Positions 11,015 through 21,684 of a stretch of DNA of 64,000 nucleotides are shown here, piece by piece (the first letter of the stretch is position 1; each line of letters opens with the position of its first letter). The position numbers and the translations under genes are program-made. This stretch comes from Gracilariopsis chorda (Eukaryota; Rhodophyta; Florideophyceae; Gracilariales; Gracilariaceae): positions 248,001 to 312,000 of the forward strand of contig NBIV01000012.1 in assembly GCA_003194525.1 (NCBI GenBank), written 5' to 3'. The notes under the pieces were generated by a model. It saw only the letters and a list, made by a program, of their open reading frames with translations. It ran no database searches and was not told the DNA's origin.

Positions 11015-13377
11015 CTATGCGTCCTGCTGAGCGTTTCCCCTCTCTTCATGTTGATGGCCATGATCCTCTTCCGAAGCAAGAACCGAACGACGAGTGATCC
11101 TGTTTGCAGGTGGAAGACTTTCGGGGATCGGAGCTGTATTGTTGGCGCGACTTCCCTGGCTACCAACATTACCGGGGCGACTTCCCTGGCCTCCAGTTAA
11201 TGGCATCCGACGGCGGAAATATCCTTCATCAACACGATGGGAGTAGTTTTGCTCACGCTGCTGAAGCCACTTGTTCCGGATCTCGGCAGGCATCCATTCG
11301 CAACATGGGCGAGTATTTGACAAGCATAAGCGACATGCTGGGTTCCGGTTCGGGTCAAAAGACTGGCGTGAAGTTTGGTAGGCCGAGTACGGTGCCGAAG
11401 GCGCCGTATCTTGGGAGCTCATATGAGAAGGTGAAACAGAACCGGTAGTTGGTATCGCCGGGAAGGATACGCTCGGCGAGGGCATCACTGCAAGTGGCTC
11501 TCCAGCCGGGTCTTCTACTGTCCCGGACTCCATACTACTTTCCGTTTCGTCAAGGAGGGCTCTGGTGCGAGACTTACGTGCGTCGCGAGCCTTCTCAGTC
11601 GTGGAGTAAACTTTCTTACCACCACGGTGAGTATCTCCTAAACCTTCCGCGAAAAGAACCAACTGACGGGATCTGATCTTCGAGTACGTGACAGAGTGGT
11701 TGCGAACCGAAGCGCGGATGGCGGGCAGTAACGCTTCCACGAACAAAGCCTTAAGCCGAGAGTCGGTGAAAATGTTCCCGCAACGGATATTCTTCTTCCA
11801 TAGACGGTCTGCAAATTCACTTTCCGTTATACCGGAACTCTGCCGATAAGTGGTGATATCGTGGTACGCTTCCGCAATTTCTTCGTCGGTAGCGTACGTT
11901 TCCAGGAGATGGTTTACGACCTCCGGATAGGATCGTAAGAGCTCATCATCCTCATCCGAATCCACGGCACCAGACTCGCCTGAGATGCGGTTCTTGACGA
12001 GTTCCAAAGCCGGGCCGGATGTAAAGAACTGAAAGAGCCAAACAGCGGCCCCCTCATGAATGCCGTTCTGGTTGAACGCGGTTTTAAACGCGCTAAGAAA
12101 CTTGAAAACAGTGATCGGATCATTCCCACTGAACTTCTCGGTAATCTGTAGCACCATCCTTTTTGCGGACTTCGCGCCTGTACGGGAAACTCGGGCATCA
12201 TACTTTCCGGAACGGTTCATCAAGCGGTAGGTCTTGAAGCTCAAGACCTTGGCGAACTCCCGACTGTTCGGTTTGATTCGCCGGATACGGGAAATATCGG
12301 ATTCATCTTCCGTATCGGAGGACTGACTCGTATCAGAGTCAGAGCGTTCCTACTCGGTGTCGGAATCAGAATGTCCATAACGAGAATAACGTGACCCTCG
12401 ACCTTTCCTGTTACGGTTCTTCCTTTTGTTACACTTCTTTTTCTCCGACTTCGGCATGGCGTTCGACGTGCCTCTCGCGATCTCCCTATCACGGAGGAGG
12501 CCATCCGAATTCGGTACCAGAACTGGATCGACGTTCGACGAGCCCCGCACGAGCTCTTTTTCGTGGAGGAGGCCATCCGAGTTCGTTTTCACCCGAGCCG
12601 GTAAGGGGTTCGACGTGCCCCAGATGATCTCTTTATCACCGAGGAGCCCTTCCATTCTCGGATTTCGAGTGGCTTTCGGCGTGCCCGCCGTGAGCTGCCC
12701 CTCACGGGGGAGGCCACCCGTATTGAATACTTCATCCCTAGAGCGTTCAGCGCGGATTTCTCTGTTGGGGTGACTCAGTTGCTGCAACACTTCCGTTGCG
12801 GAGATAGGTTGAGGGTGAGTTCCGGCAGGTAACAAACGATGCCTGCGGAGTTGGTTCGCGACTTCCGTTTCCACGGTTTCGACGACCGCGTCGGTTACAA
12901 CCGAAGCATTCCGAAAACAGGTGGACACACTTTCCACAATGATGGGAGGTGCGTTTCTATTCCGGACCGGACTCGCTGTTCGAGGACAGTATCGACTTGA
13001 ACACGCACTCGATTGGAGAGTTCCTCCGACAACCACCTCTCCAAGTGGGGAAGGAGGGAGGCAAAATCCGAGACGTTTTGTGCGTCTAGTAAGGCGGAGA
13101 TTGCCGATTCGGAGCCACGAGTCTGCAGGGGGGGTGCAGGTCCAGGGTCTCCTCTTCTTCGTTCCGTGTTCAGTTGTGCTTCTCCGGTGCGGCGGAGCAA
13201 ACGCTCCGGGTTATCAACTTGTGGTACAATCCCTTGGGGCTCACTGCGCGTGCTGTTGGACCGTGCAGGCGGCAACGACATTGCAGGGGGATTCGGTTCC
13301 GGGCGCGCACGGCTGCGCGTTGACGAAACCGATTTCGGACGAGCGAGCTCGTCAAGCCGGGACGGTTTAGAAGTCAT
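11015..13377 (-). CDS. Element A gag region
   Basis: The capsid-like core reads I-T-E-K-F-S-G-N-D-P-I-T-V-F-K-F-L-S-A-F and continues with helical segments (S-E-F-A-D-R-L-W, R-Q-L-V-L-F-A-E-G). The upstream part (about 12350-13377) is charged and Arg/Ser-rich, with repeated R-G-T-S-N blocks. The core is recognisably the same gag family as in elements C (about 35200) and D (about 43600), where the match is K-F-S-G-N-D-P-I / R-F-S-G-E-D-P-I. It forms the virus-like particle in known relatives. Confidence 0.75.
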
Positions 13378-13454
13378 CAGGAGTGATGCGACGTTTTAGA
13401 CTACTCCTTCTTCCGATAAGGTGAAGACAGATCTGTTGTTCCCACGAAAGGACC

Positions 13455-13473
13455 GTTCTAGGTCGGGAGACCA
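13455..13473 (-). promoter_or_regulatory. Primer-binding site of element A
   Basis: On the - strand, two nucleotides (AC) after the 5' LTR, the sequence reads TGGTCTCCCGACCTAGAAC. The opening TGG fits pairing with a tRNA 3' CCA end. The same site, with one or two changes, follows the LTRs of elements C (36425-36443) and D (42458-42476). I could not assign the tRNA. Confidence 0.75.
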
Positions 13474-13475
13474 GT

Positions 13476-14013
13476 TGTGAGGTAGTGCGCGCGAGCGCTC
13501 TACTCAGGTGAAATGTCCGGGAACGGTGACGGTGGGTATCGCGCAACGGGGTGTAAGGCCGTGCGGCTACCGAGTCGGAAAAGGCGGAACGGTGAAGGTG
13601 CAGAGTAGCGCAGGACCCTCTGCTGTGAGGCCGAGTACGGAGACACGCGTAGCCGAAATAGGTACCACGCACCTAAACAGAGAGCCGATGTAACGGTAGA
13701 TATCCAATACGGCGCAGCCTGTACAGGACTTTGACGAGCTGCGTCTCCTACTACGACTTAGGATCCGTGCCAAGGAACTAAGACGAAGAATCTAGTAGGA
13801 AGCACCTTGAGTTTACTTGGTGAGGGCGCCGGCCGCGCTGGCGGAGAATAGATATCCAGCTGGGCCGGGCCACACGTGTATGGCTTACCGCTCGCGGGGC
13901 ACTAGCTGCCACGGGCACACACGTGTGCTACTACAACTACTACACTAGCCGAATAGCGGAAGGGCTCCTACAGCCAGAATACCACTCCAATAAACGGTTT
14001 TCACTTCCTTACA
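13476..14013 (-). repeat. 5' LTR of element A
   Basis: 538 bp, the partner of 3692-4229. It is followed on the right by target duplication GGCAC (14014-14018) and on the left, after a 2-nt spacer, by the primer-binding site. Confidence 0.92.
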
Positions 14014-14018
14014 GGCAC

Positions 14019-14986
14019 GACTGGGCCTTCAGGACTGGGAAGAACCTGCTCGTTACAGATATGGCAGTCGGCCTCCCGGACGTTAGCTTGGACCCATAGC
14101 GGGCGGTATCCAGAAAGGCCATCAAACAGAACACGGCCCATTTGGCAAAAAGAACCTGCCAGGTCAGCCAGGGTAGACGTTTAGTGAAGTCCCCCTGGAG
14201 CTGATAGGTGTGGTAGGCCACCACGGGTGGAGTAGGGACCATAAAGAGATTGGAAACGTGCCAGATGGCAGCTTCAGGTCCGGCGCTAAGTGATGGTAGC
14301 ATGAGATATAGAGAAGGCCTGCGGGAGGGAGGCATATCGTGAGATTCCACTTGGTGCCAACAGACGAAGTACTTCAGGTTGGTTCGAATACGACCATCGG
14401 GTTCGATCATATCGTTCCAATAGGTCCAGTTCGATAACCAGTACAAGCGGTCGTATGGCGGTCTGAAGCAGACTAGCCCCAGGAGGCTATGACCAGGGGG
14501 AGGAAAGTGGGCCTTAGGGTCACTATGCATCGAATACAATTCCTCCAGGAGCGTGTTTCCTATCCATTGGTAATCAGACTCCTCGCCGCAGCAGACGAAG
14601 GGCATATCCGGTGGGACTAGAGCGCGACAACGCGCAACCAAACGGGCAGGAGCAGGAAGGTGGAGCCAATGGTTATACCAGGAGTCCTCTTGGGCGTTCT
14701 TCTTCGCACGGGCATAGTTGGGGATCGCAGGGATCCGCCGTGCGTCCAAGTATTGATCAGCATACCGCACGAACTTGGCAACCGAACTGGGTAGATGGAT
14801 ACTCCTCACGGCCATAGGATTCCGACCCAAAGTGTGGTCGTACTTGTCCCCGGGATGCCAATATGCGCTGCTGGAGACCAGAGCCATTTTGGTCGATTCT
14901 ACAGTTATTGCCACCCGAGGAATACGCTCGAAGCCGTCATAGTCCAAGAGGTAGCCATAAGAGCCCTTATATGCCCCCGAGGACAT
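14019..14986 (-). pseudogene. Element B antisense accessory region (aORF), proximal part
   Basis: The frame is open from a Met at about 14986 (M-S-S-G-A-Y-K-G-S-Y-G-Y) down to the insertion edge of element A. No known domain is recognised. Motifs in order: H-T-L-G-R-N-P-M, L-P-S-S-V, D-Q-Y-L-x-A-R-R, P-P-P-G-H-x-L-L-G-L-V, P-Y-D-R-L-Y-W, D-G-R-I-R, W-H-Q-V-E-S-H-D and V-P-T-P-P-V-V-A-Y. The same motifs occur in the same order in element A (4386-5502, +) and element C (about 29300-29960, +). In all three the region lies between integrase and 3' LTR, on the strand opposite pol. It is a conserved element-borne protein of unknown role. It lacks the signal or fusion segments expected of an envelope protein. 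Confidence 0.6.
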
Positions 14987-15514
14987 GGTGCAAACGCAAT
15001 CGACAAGCCAGCACAGCGGACACGGGGCCAGGGGAGACCAACGGTCAGGAATCTTAAAGGCCAAGGGAATGCACCGAGATCGACCGAAGGGGCGGGTATG
15101 GTGGATGCACCAAAGCGGCATGCGAAGAAAAGAGCGACCAGAATGACGAGGTAATCAAGGAGGGAAGTATGGGCGCCCGCGCCAGTGGTCAGTGAAATGC
15201 TGGAGCACGAGGAGCGCCTCGCCATTGAGATTCACTAGTTAATGAGGCCCCCTCGTAGGCGACCAATGGCATGGTAGCGGCCACGTGCCACTTGCCGAAA
15301 AAACACCCAAATGGACGCAAACCGGTACCGCTGCCCTACCTGCTGAAGAAGGGCCTACCAGCCATGTCAACCAGGAGGCGAGAGACCTAGTCGGGAGAGA
15401 GGACGCTAGAACAACAACCCCATTGGGCGGGAGGAAAGAACGCCGGCGGAAGAAAAGGATAGCTCACCGACGTGAAAGTTTCCGACGGGACGTCGGATCT
15501 TAATAGGGGAGGTC

Positions 15515-16039
15515 TGTAGGAGAATGACCATTGGGCAGATGCAGTGGTGAGGTAACCATGGGCTGGGTTGGCAGAGGTCAGAACATTGCTGGCCGAAATA
15601 TTCCACGTGGCCAAGCTGGGTGCCTATGCAGGATATACGAGGGGACAATGCGAGTGCCAAGGCACTGTGGCCATAGGTTTGATTATGTGGCTAATTTTAT
15701 TTAATTTGTTAGGGTAGTGTCTGGAGATCAGAGCGCCTCGCCAGCCATATAGGTTGGCTCGAGTGCCGCCGATCTCTGAAGTGTAAAGACAAGCACCCTC
15801 ACCATCTTCTTGCCGCCATATGCAGCCAGTAGGACTTTTAAGGCCTCCAAGCCATCTCTACCATTTTCCCGACCTGTAGGGACTTGAGATAGCGCCCGTC
15901 CATTGCGCCTCGCTGCCAGTTGGTGCCCGCGTCACTAGTAGCCCCAGTAGATTGTCACCCCAGTGGTTGGCTCTCTGCCGCTACTACCCCCTAGTAGACT
16001 ACTACCCCAGTTGGCCAGAGGACGTAGTATTCTACTATA
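15515..16039 (+). repeat. 3' LTR of element B
   Basis: The 525-bp repeat begins TGTAGGAGAATG and ends TTCTACTATA, so the ends are near-inverted copies. A purine tract (AGGGGAGG then TC) lies immediately upstream, as expected for second-strand priming. A second copy of the same LTR family is at 16630-17155. Confidence 0.85.
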
Positions 16040-16629
16040 ATACAGTTGTAAAAATCAGCTAATTCACCTATTATCCCTAATGCTTGTTACGAATGATTAA
16101 TTCAATGAATGCTATTGCTTACGATAAATAATTAATGAAATGAATATCCAGCATTCATGAATGCCCAAATGCCACCCGGAAACCACGCAAACATTGTTAA
16201 GACCGAACAGATAACGGCTCTTGGATGCCACACATCCAAGAGGCACGAACAAGCAGTATAAATGAAATCGTACCTAGACAAATAGAAGGGGGAAGAGGAA
16301 GAAAATAAGAACCAGCAGAAGTATTGAAATTTCTGCAAACCATTCTGCTCTATATTGAACCTGTAAAGTAGAACTGTGCCTATTGCCTTTCTCTGCTATC
16401 CACCAAATTTCTGGGCAGGATTTTTTCAGCTCAGTATCGTGCATCCTGTCTCTAAATACCATGGGTACCTTCAGTCCGCGAGGAAGCGGAAAAATACGTA
16501 AATCATGGTTATCATACCACTCAAAACACTCACATCGGCTGCTTGGGAAAAATGTGATTTTGTTGTCCCACAATACACTTAACTGAGAATAGGGACGGTC
16601 CCCAGCTTTCCTCGCGTCCGCCGTCGAAT
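16040..16629. other. AT-rich island between two LTRs
   Basis: 590 bp lies between element B's 3' LTR and the solo LTR. It is richer in A+T than its surroundings. On the - strand 16274-16573 there is a 99-codon open frame (W-Y-D-N-H-D-L-R-I-F-P-L-P-R-G-L) that I do not recognise. It may be a fragment of a host or element gene, or chance. Confidence 0.3.
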
Positions 16630-17155
16630 TGTAGAAGAATGATCATTGGGCAGTTACAGTGGTGAAGTAACCATGGGGCTGGGCTGGCAGAGGTCAGAAC
16701 ATTGCTGGCCGAAATTTTCCACGTGGCCAAGCTGGGTGCCTATGCAGGAGATACGAGGGGACAGTGCGAGTGCCAAGGCACTGTGGCCATAGGTTTGATT
16801 ATGAAGCAAATTTTATTTAATTTGTTAGGATAGTGTCTGGAGGTCAGAGCGCCTCGCCAGCCATAAAGGTTGGCTCGAGTGCCGCCGATCTCTGAAGTGT
16901 AAAGACAAGCACCATCACCATCTTCTTGCCGCCATATGCAGCCAGTAGGACTCCCAAGGCCTCCAAGCCATCGCTACCATTCTCCCGACTTGTAGGGACT
17001 TGAGATAACGCCCGCCCATTGCGCCTCGCTGCCAGTTGGTGCCCGCGTCACTAGTAGAACCAGTGGATTGTCACCCCAGTGGATGGCTCTCTGCCGCTAC
17101 TAACCTCTAGTAGACTACTACCCCAGTTGGCCAAAGAACGTAGTATTCTACTACA
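16630..17155 (+). repeat. Solo LTR of the element B family
   Basis: 526 bp, TGTAGAAGAATG...TTCTACTACA, aligning along its whole length with 15515-16039 with scattered differences. No internal region adjoins it. Flanks are CGAAT on the left and CGACT on the right, a near-match 5-bp target duplication. This is the expected product of LTR-LTR recombination. Confidence 0.75.
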
Positions 17156-17308
17156 CGACTCCTCGATGAGCGCCACTTTCTGCGGGTTGATGAACCAGTC
17201 CTGATCGCTTTATTCTAGCTACAAGCCGAAATCTAGCCTTTTAGATATTCAGAGGTAGTTGTGGGAGTGATGCGTATGTACAGGGATGCCAAAAGGAATC
17301 CTTAGAAC

Positions 17309-19429
17309 TTGCCTAGAGGTGATGCGTGCGAGGTTCGTTGTGAAAACAATGAGCGCAGACCTTCTCTTACGGTCACCCTCACTCAATCTCAACTTATCAA
17401 GAGGGCTCATGTTTTTACGGCTCCTTACCGCAACCCATTTGAGGGACGAGAACCGGGTCCAATGCTTCTCTGTACCAATTGTCAGTCTGCCAAGAATGAA
17501 TGGCCTGTCATGTCTGATCTCAAGTCGTATGGGAAGAAGAAACATGACGCAGTGTTGAAGGCATGGATGAGCGGTGTTGCCTCTGCATCCAAACGAAACG
17601 AAACGTGGTACATTTACTGCCGGGCTTCTCACACTGACTACAATGTTGAAAAGACATCTTCTAGTTCTAGTGCTGAATTTCGGAAGAAACTAGTCCACAA
17701 TCTTCAGCTGTTCCGTGTTCTTTTCTATTGCAAGGATGCACAAGATTATTTCTGTTCAGATCTTTGCAAAAGATCTGGGATGGCGCTTAAGAATGCACGC
17801 TTCTTGCTTTTGAACAACCAAAAAGCTAATTTTTGTTCTATCTATCACAATCAGACAAAAAATTCTCCTAATGCAGCAGCGCTGAGAGACCCGTCCAACC
17901 ATGGCATTAGAACTGGTTTCTGTTTGTTCAAAGTCGTTGGGTGTTCTGGTAACAAATTTATTCTTCGACTGCTTCCAAGATTGATCAATGTCAGTCTTGA
18001 AGAGACTGAATGTTATTATGAATATAAGGAAGCCATTGTAGTTCATACAAACAGACGAACGTAAATATGCAGCTGGAAGGAGGGAGGCGAGAGCTGAAGC
18101 AGATTCAATGTTGATAATTCCAAGGACGCACGTATGAACTATTTCAAAGCGAAAAGGGATTCAGATATGCAACAAACCTATGACCATGGGGAGTTGGAAA
18201 CGAGATTTTTGTCGTCTTTTCATACATTTGTTGTGCCCATGCTTAGGCAAAACGGATGGCATAAGAATGAAAATGGAGAGGTACAGGGGGAGTTGCCAAC
18301 TGCTTCAATAGTGCTTTCAAAAGACACGGAAGTGAACATGATATTGTTAGTAGCAGAATTCATGCGAGGACAAGGTGATATTCATATACTCTTGGAAAAT
18401 GTCATGGAGGTTGACACTCTAAAAACTAATCTTATGAGAGGCAGTGTCGACATCAAGACTCTGGCCAGCGTATACGTACTAGCCGGTAGTGATTTCACGG
18501 CTGGAACATGTGGCGTCACACATGAACACTACTTAAGAGCAGCAATGCACCACATCCATTTGGGTGCATTGATTAACGAGGATTCACCGCTTTCATTCCA
18601 CGTTCTTACACTTCTGACGTACCTAGAGAAGCATGGTATTACGAATCTTGTCATTATTGTTGAGAAGGAATCATTCTGCAGGATTCCGACTTATGCCGGA
18701 TGGGATGGAAATGAAATTGGAAAGGGCTTAAAGCGAATGTTTGCAAGTGACAACGTGCGACGAACAACGGAATGGTGTCTTGAGGTCCAAAGGTTTATTA
18801 CCGACGGTGCTAACTTTGCGACTGAACTCTTGCCCGCATGCGAACACATCCGTCTGCAGGGGAGGAGGGTCATGCTTGTTGTGTTCCAGTGCTCTTGTCG
18901 TGCAGAAAGGGAAAGGTTCTGCCCAGAGACAGTAAACGGATGTGATGAATTCAACGCAATTACTTGATCTAGTACTATTCTATTAGAGCCTGAGGAAGTT
19001 TTGAAATCTATCTCAACAGAAATGAAAGCATTAGTATCGAAGTACGGCTGTAAAGGGATGTGCAGTAATAGACAATTTTCGTGCGTTAAGAGAAGGGAGA
19101 AGTGCTTGGAGTGTGATTGTATTCCTGGAATCTGTGAGAAAAAAGTCACTGCTGTACCAGCAAATGAATTCGAGCAAGCTGCACGTATTCAAGACACAGG
19201 GGACGTAGAAGGTATAGAAATGGAAGGAGAACAAGTCCTTGAAGACCCAGGCGAAGTGGAAGAAACAGAAATGGACGAGGTCATTGATCTCATTTGTGCT
19301 AAATCTGCTATGGAGGATGAAGCTCTGTTGCAACCTATACTTTTAAACCATGGAACATGTCAAGATGAACTTAGCGATCCCCGATTGGGTGTAGATAGTA
19401 TTACATTCCTAAACGATGCAGATATCTAA
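17309..19429 (+). pseudogene. Decayed PIN-like/CXC protein gene (region J)
   Basis: One reading frame carries coding-like sequence for 2.1 kb, interrupted by in-frame stops at 18062-18064 (TAA), 18095-18097 (TGA) and 18965-18967 (TGA). The middle part has S-K-D-T-E-V-N-M-I-L-L and then V-L-A-G-S-D-F-T-A-G-T-C-G-V-T-H, resembling the G-S-D-Y-T-x-G core of PIN/XPG-like nucleases. About 180 codons later a Cys-rich block (Y-G-C-K-G-M-C, F-S-C, K-C-L-E-C-D-C, near 19040-19140) resembles a CXC/tesmin-type zinc-binding motif. From memory, metazoan element-associated proteins combine a GCDT-type PIN-like domain with such a C-terminal motif. That comparison is inference. It lies just upstream of, and parallel to, a transposase pseudogene, so it may be a second transposon gene. 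Confidence 0.5.
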
Positions 19430-19816
19430 CATTCAAAGCTTGAGAAGGTCGATAGATTTGTAGAAGGGGTCCTTGCTTCTACGGTAAATGCTCTTTCAAA
19501 AGCTGAGACATCTAGAGAAATCTCGGTGAGACGATGAAAAGCTGCCGCGACCCAGTGGAGATACAGAAGCTCGACGTCTTTAGCCGGGGTTTAGCCCTCC
19601 TGGAAGGCTCAAATTGATCCACGGCTCAGATTGGCACGGCAATTTTCTTCATGACACTGAGACAATGGTCTTGAATTGACAGACCAAGAGCCCTCACCGT
19701 CAGCAACAACGCGTTAGTTAAAAGCAGCAGTTTGTTTCTCACACAACTCCAGTCCCAATGACAACCAAGGACCGTCATGCCGCATTCCATGCGGGTTATG
19801 TCCGGCATATACAAGC

Positions 19817-21684
19817 GAAAGCATGAAGAACGAAAACTAGAACGAGAAAGACGTCACACAGCACTGAAACTTCTCGAAAAAGGCCTTTCGATTCGCAAAA
19901 CTTTGTAAGAGTCTAATGTATCGCCATCTACGGTACAACCAATCCACACAGCTTTGAAGAGCGGAAACAAACGCGCACAAAATAAGCTGTTAGATATAAC
20001 TAGTCATCATGCCGGCCAAACGTGTGTGGTAGAAGTACCTCAACAACTCCCTGTTGTAAACCGTGCATATGAAGCAGCACGACGAGGATTCGCAATCGAT
20101 TATGCTCAACTGAAAATGATTCTCGCCGGTATTGCAGCGGATGGAATAGTTTGATACAAGGACAAACTGCCATCAAGCGATACATTGAGACGGTTTCGAG
20201 TACGACACAGGAATCTGACGTTCCGGAACGCAGAAAACATTACCGCAGCGAGGCTTGCAGCTCAGTCTTTTCATCATGTGAAAACTTTGAAAAACGTCTT
20301 TATTGAAATGGATAAAAAGCCCCCGGGACTCTTGGCAGATCCACGCTGTGTGTGGAACTACGATGAAACCAGCGTTCTGCCGGAGTTCGGGAAGAGAGTG
20401 AAATGTTTTTGCCTATCCGCCAGTCACCGTGGAGGTACTCGTCTTTCGATGAAAGAGAATGGAAAACATGTTACTGCTGGAATTGCTGTATCAGCAGCAG
20501 GTCACAAAGCGCCGTTGATAATGATTATCGCGGGAAAACGGCAAATGTCATACTGGCTTGAACCACTGCACCGTGATGACTTTCTGGAAGAGGACGGTAG
20601 ACCTCACTGGCTTACAATGAATAACTGGTGTCCTGATGACACATGTTAACTGATGAGGGAGATAGGATTTGTAGACTCCAAGAATATGCCGCTTGTTGTG
20701 AAGCATATAACCCAGTATATCCGAACGGTGGTACCGGAAGAGAAGCAAGTTTTACTGATTTTAGATGGGCATAGCTCCATAGAAAGCATTTAATGGCTCG
20801 AGGTGTGTGTGTCAGTTAATATTGAGGTCGTGAAGCTGCCTGCGAACACAACAGATTTTCTGCAGCCATGTGACAAGGCTGTGAACAAAGCGTTCCAGGT
20901 AAGTATCAGGAAAACCGGGGACGCTCTCATGCGACAATGCTACATCTCGCACGCTAACGTAGCCCTTAAGATAAAAATGGGCATTGCCGGATTCCATGCG
21001 ATAACGCCAGCTGTTGTGAAGAGAGCTTTCGAGGAGGCCCGAATGTGGACTAAGGACTACAGATTTTTGGACCCGTTTGAACCATCATGACGGAGTACCG
21101 TTTCCCACCGCACGTTGGACAGTGGATGTGTCATTGATCACGACACTTTTCACCTTGAGAGCAGAGAAGCCTACTCCAATCAGCCTAGCAATCCGTTGCT
21201 CATGACACAAATTCATACAATGACGCTTCCTGGCAATAAACCCTCATCAGTTCTCGCCGAGATAGCGCTACTTATGCGCAACTGTTATGTTGTGAACAAA
21301 TTGTTGAGAGAACGTATCCGACCTCTACCCTAAGCCGGTAAACCATCAACGAATAACAGAGCAATCGGTGCCAGTAATGAAGCCGAATTGCTAACAGTAC
21401 GCTCAATGAAAGAAAAACTGGCATCCGTGAAGAATTCGAGGGCTTCCAGAACAGTATTGAAAGGGTCCAAGAAGGTGTCCTCGGACGTAGTGCGGGTTTG
21501 CAAGGAAAACGTTGCAATCGAAAGACAGGGAGCTAGAAAAGACTTAAGTGCAGAAGTGGACGACGATTTCTTCGATAATCTTGTGATCGCAGAGTGGCCA
21601 AGGCTCAAACACAGGAAAAAAAGGACCGCAGAACGTACTTGGCGTCGTGGACTTGAATCAGAATGCGGCGGAAACATTGGTTGA
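19817..21684 (+). pseudogene. Decayed DDE_1 (pogo/CENP-B/jerky-type) transposase
   Basis: A single frame runs through 1.87 kb. It opens with a helix-turn-helix-like segment (A-L-K-L-L-E-K-G-L-S-I-R-K). The catalytic core keeps all three acidic residues: D in V-W-N-Y-D-E-T-S (20362), D in L-I-L-D-G-H-S-S (20764) and D in L-Q-P-C-D-K-A (20872), the last two 35 residues apart. P-A-N-T-T-D-F-L-Q-P and V-T-A-G-I-A-V-S-A-A-G are family hallmarks. In-frame stops are at about 19906 (TAA), 20152 (TGA), 20647 (TAA), 20791 (TAA), 21088 (TGA) and 21331 (TAA). No frameshift is needed to follow the homology. Terminal inverted repeats were not found, so the transposon's ends are undefined. Confidence 0.8.

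Larger units (their letters stand above)
3692..14013 (-). mobile_element. Element A: Ty3/gypsy chromovirus, nearly complete layout
   Basis: Two 538-bp LTRs (3692-4229 and 13476-14013), both TGTGAGG...CTTACA, bound a 9.2-kb interior read on the - strand: gag, protease, RT, RNase H, integrase with chromodomain, an antisense coding region, purine tract, 3' LTR. The target duplication GGCAC is at 3687-3691 and 14014-14018. I count about a dozen differences between the LTRs (roughly 98% identity), so it is fairly young. The interior appears broken by several changes. It is inserted in element B's antisense region. Confidence 0.93.
1..16039 (+). mobile_element. Element B: Ty3/gypsy chromovirus, 3' portion
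   Basis: The window opens inside the pol region of an LTR retrotransposon. In order it shows RNase H, integrase with H2C2 zinc finger and catalytic core, a C-terminal chromodomain, a long region with antisense coding sequence, a purine tract and a 3' LTR (15515-16039). Gag, protease, most of RT and the 5' LTR lie outside the window. Element A (3692-14013) is inserted in it: the 5-bp sequence GGCAC flanks A on both sides, and B's antisense coding region continues on either side of A. Integrase followed by a chromodomain places it in the chromovirus branch of Ty3/gypsy. It is a fossil with a few breaks, older than A because A sits inside it. Confidence 0.88.
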
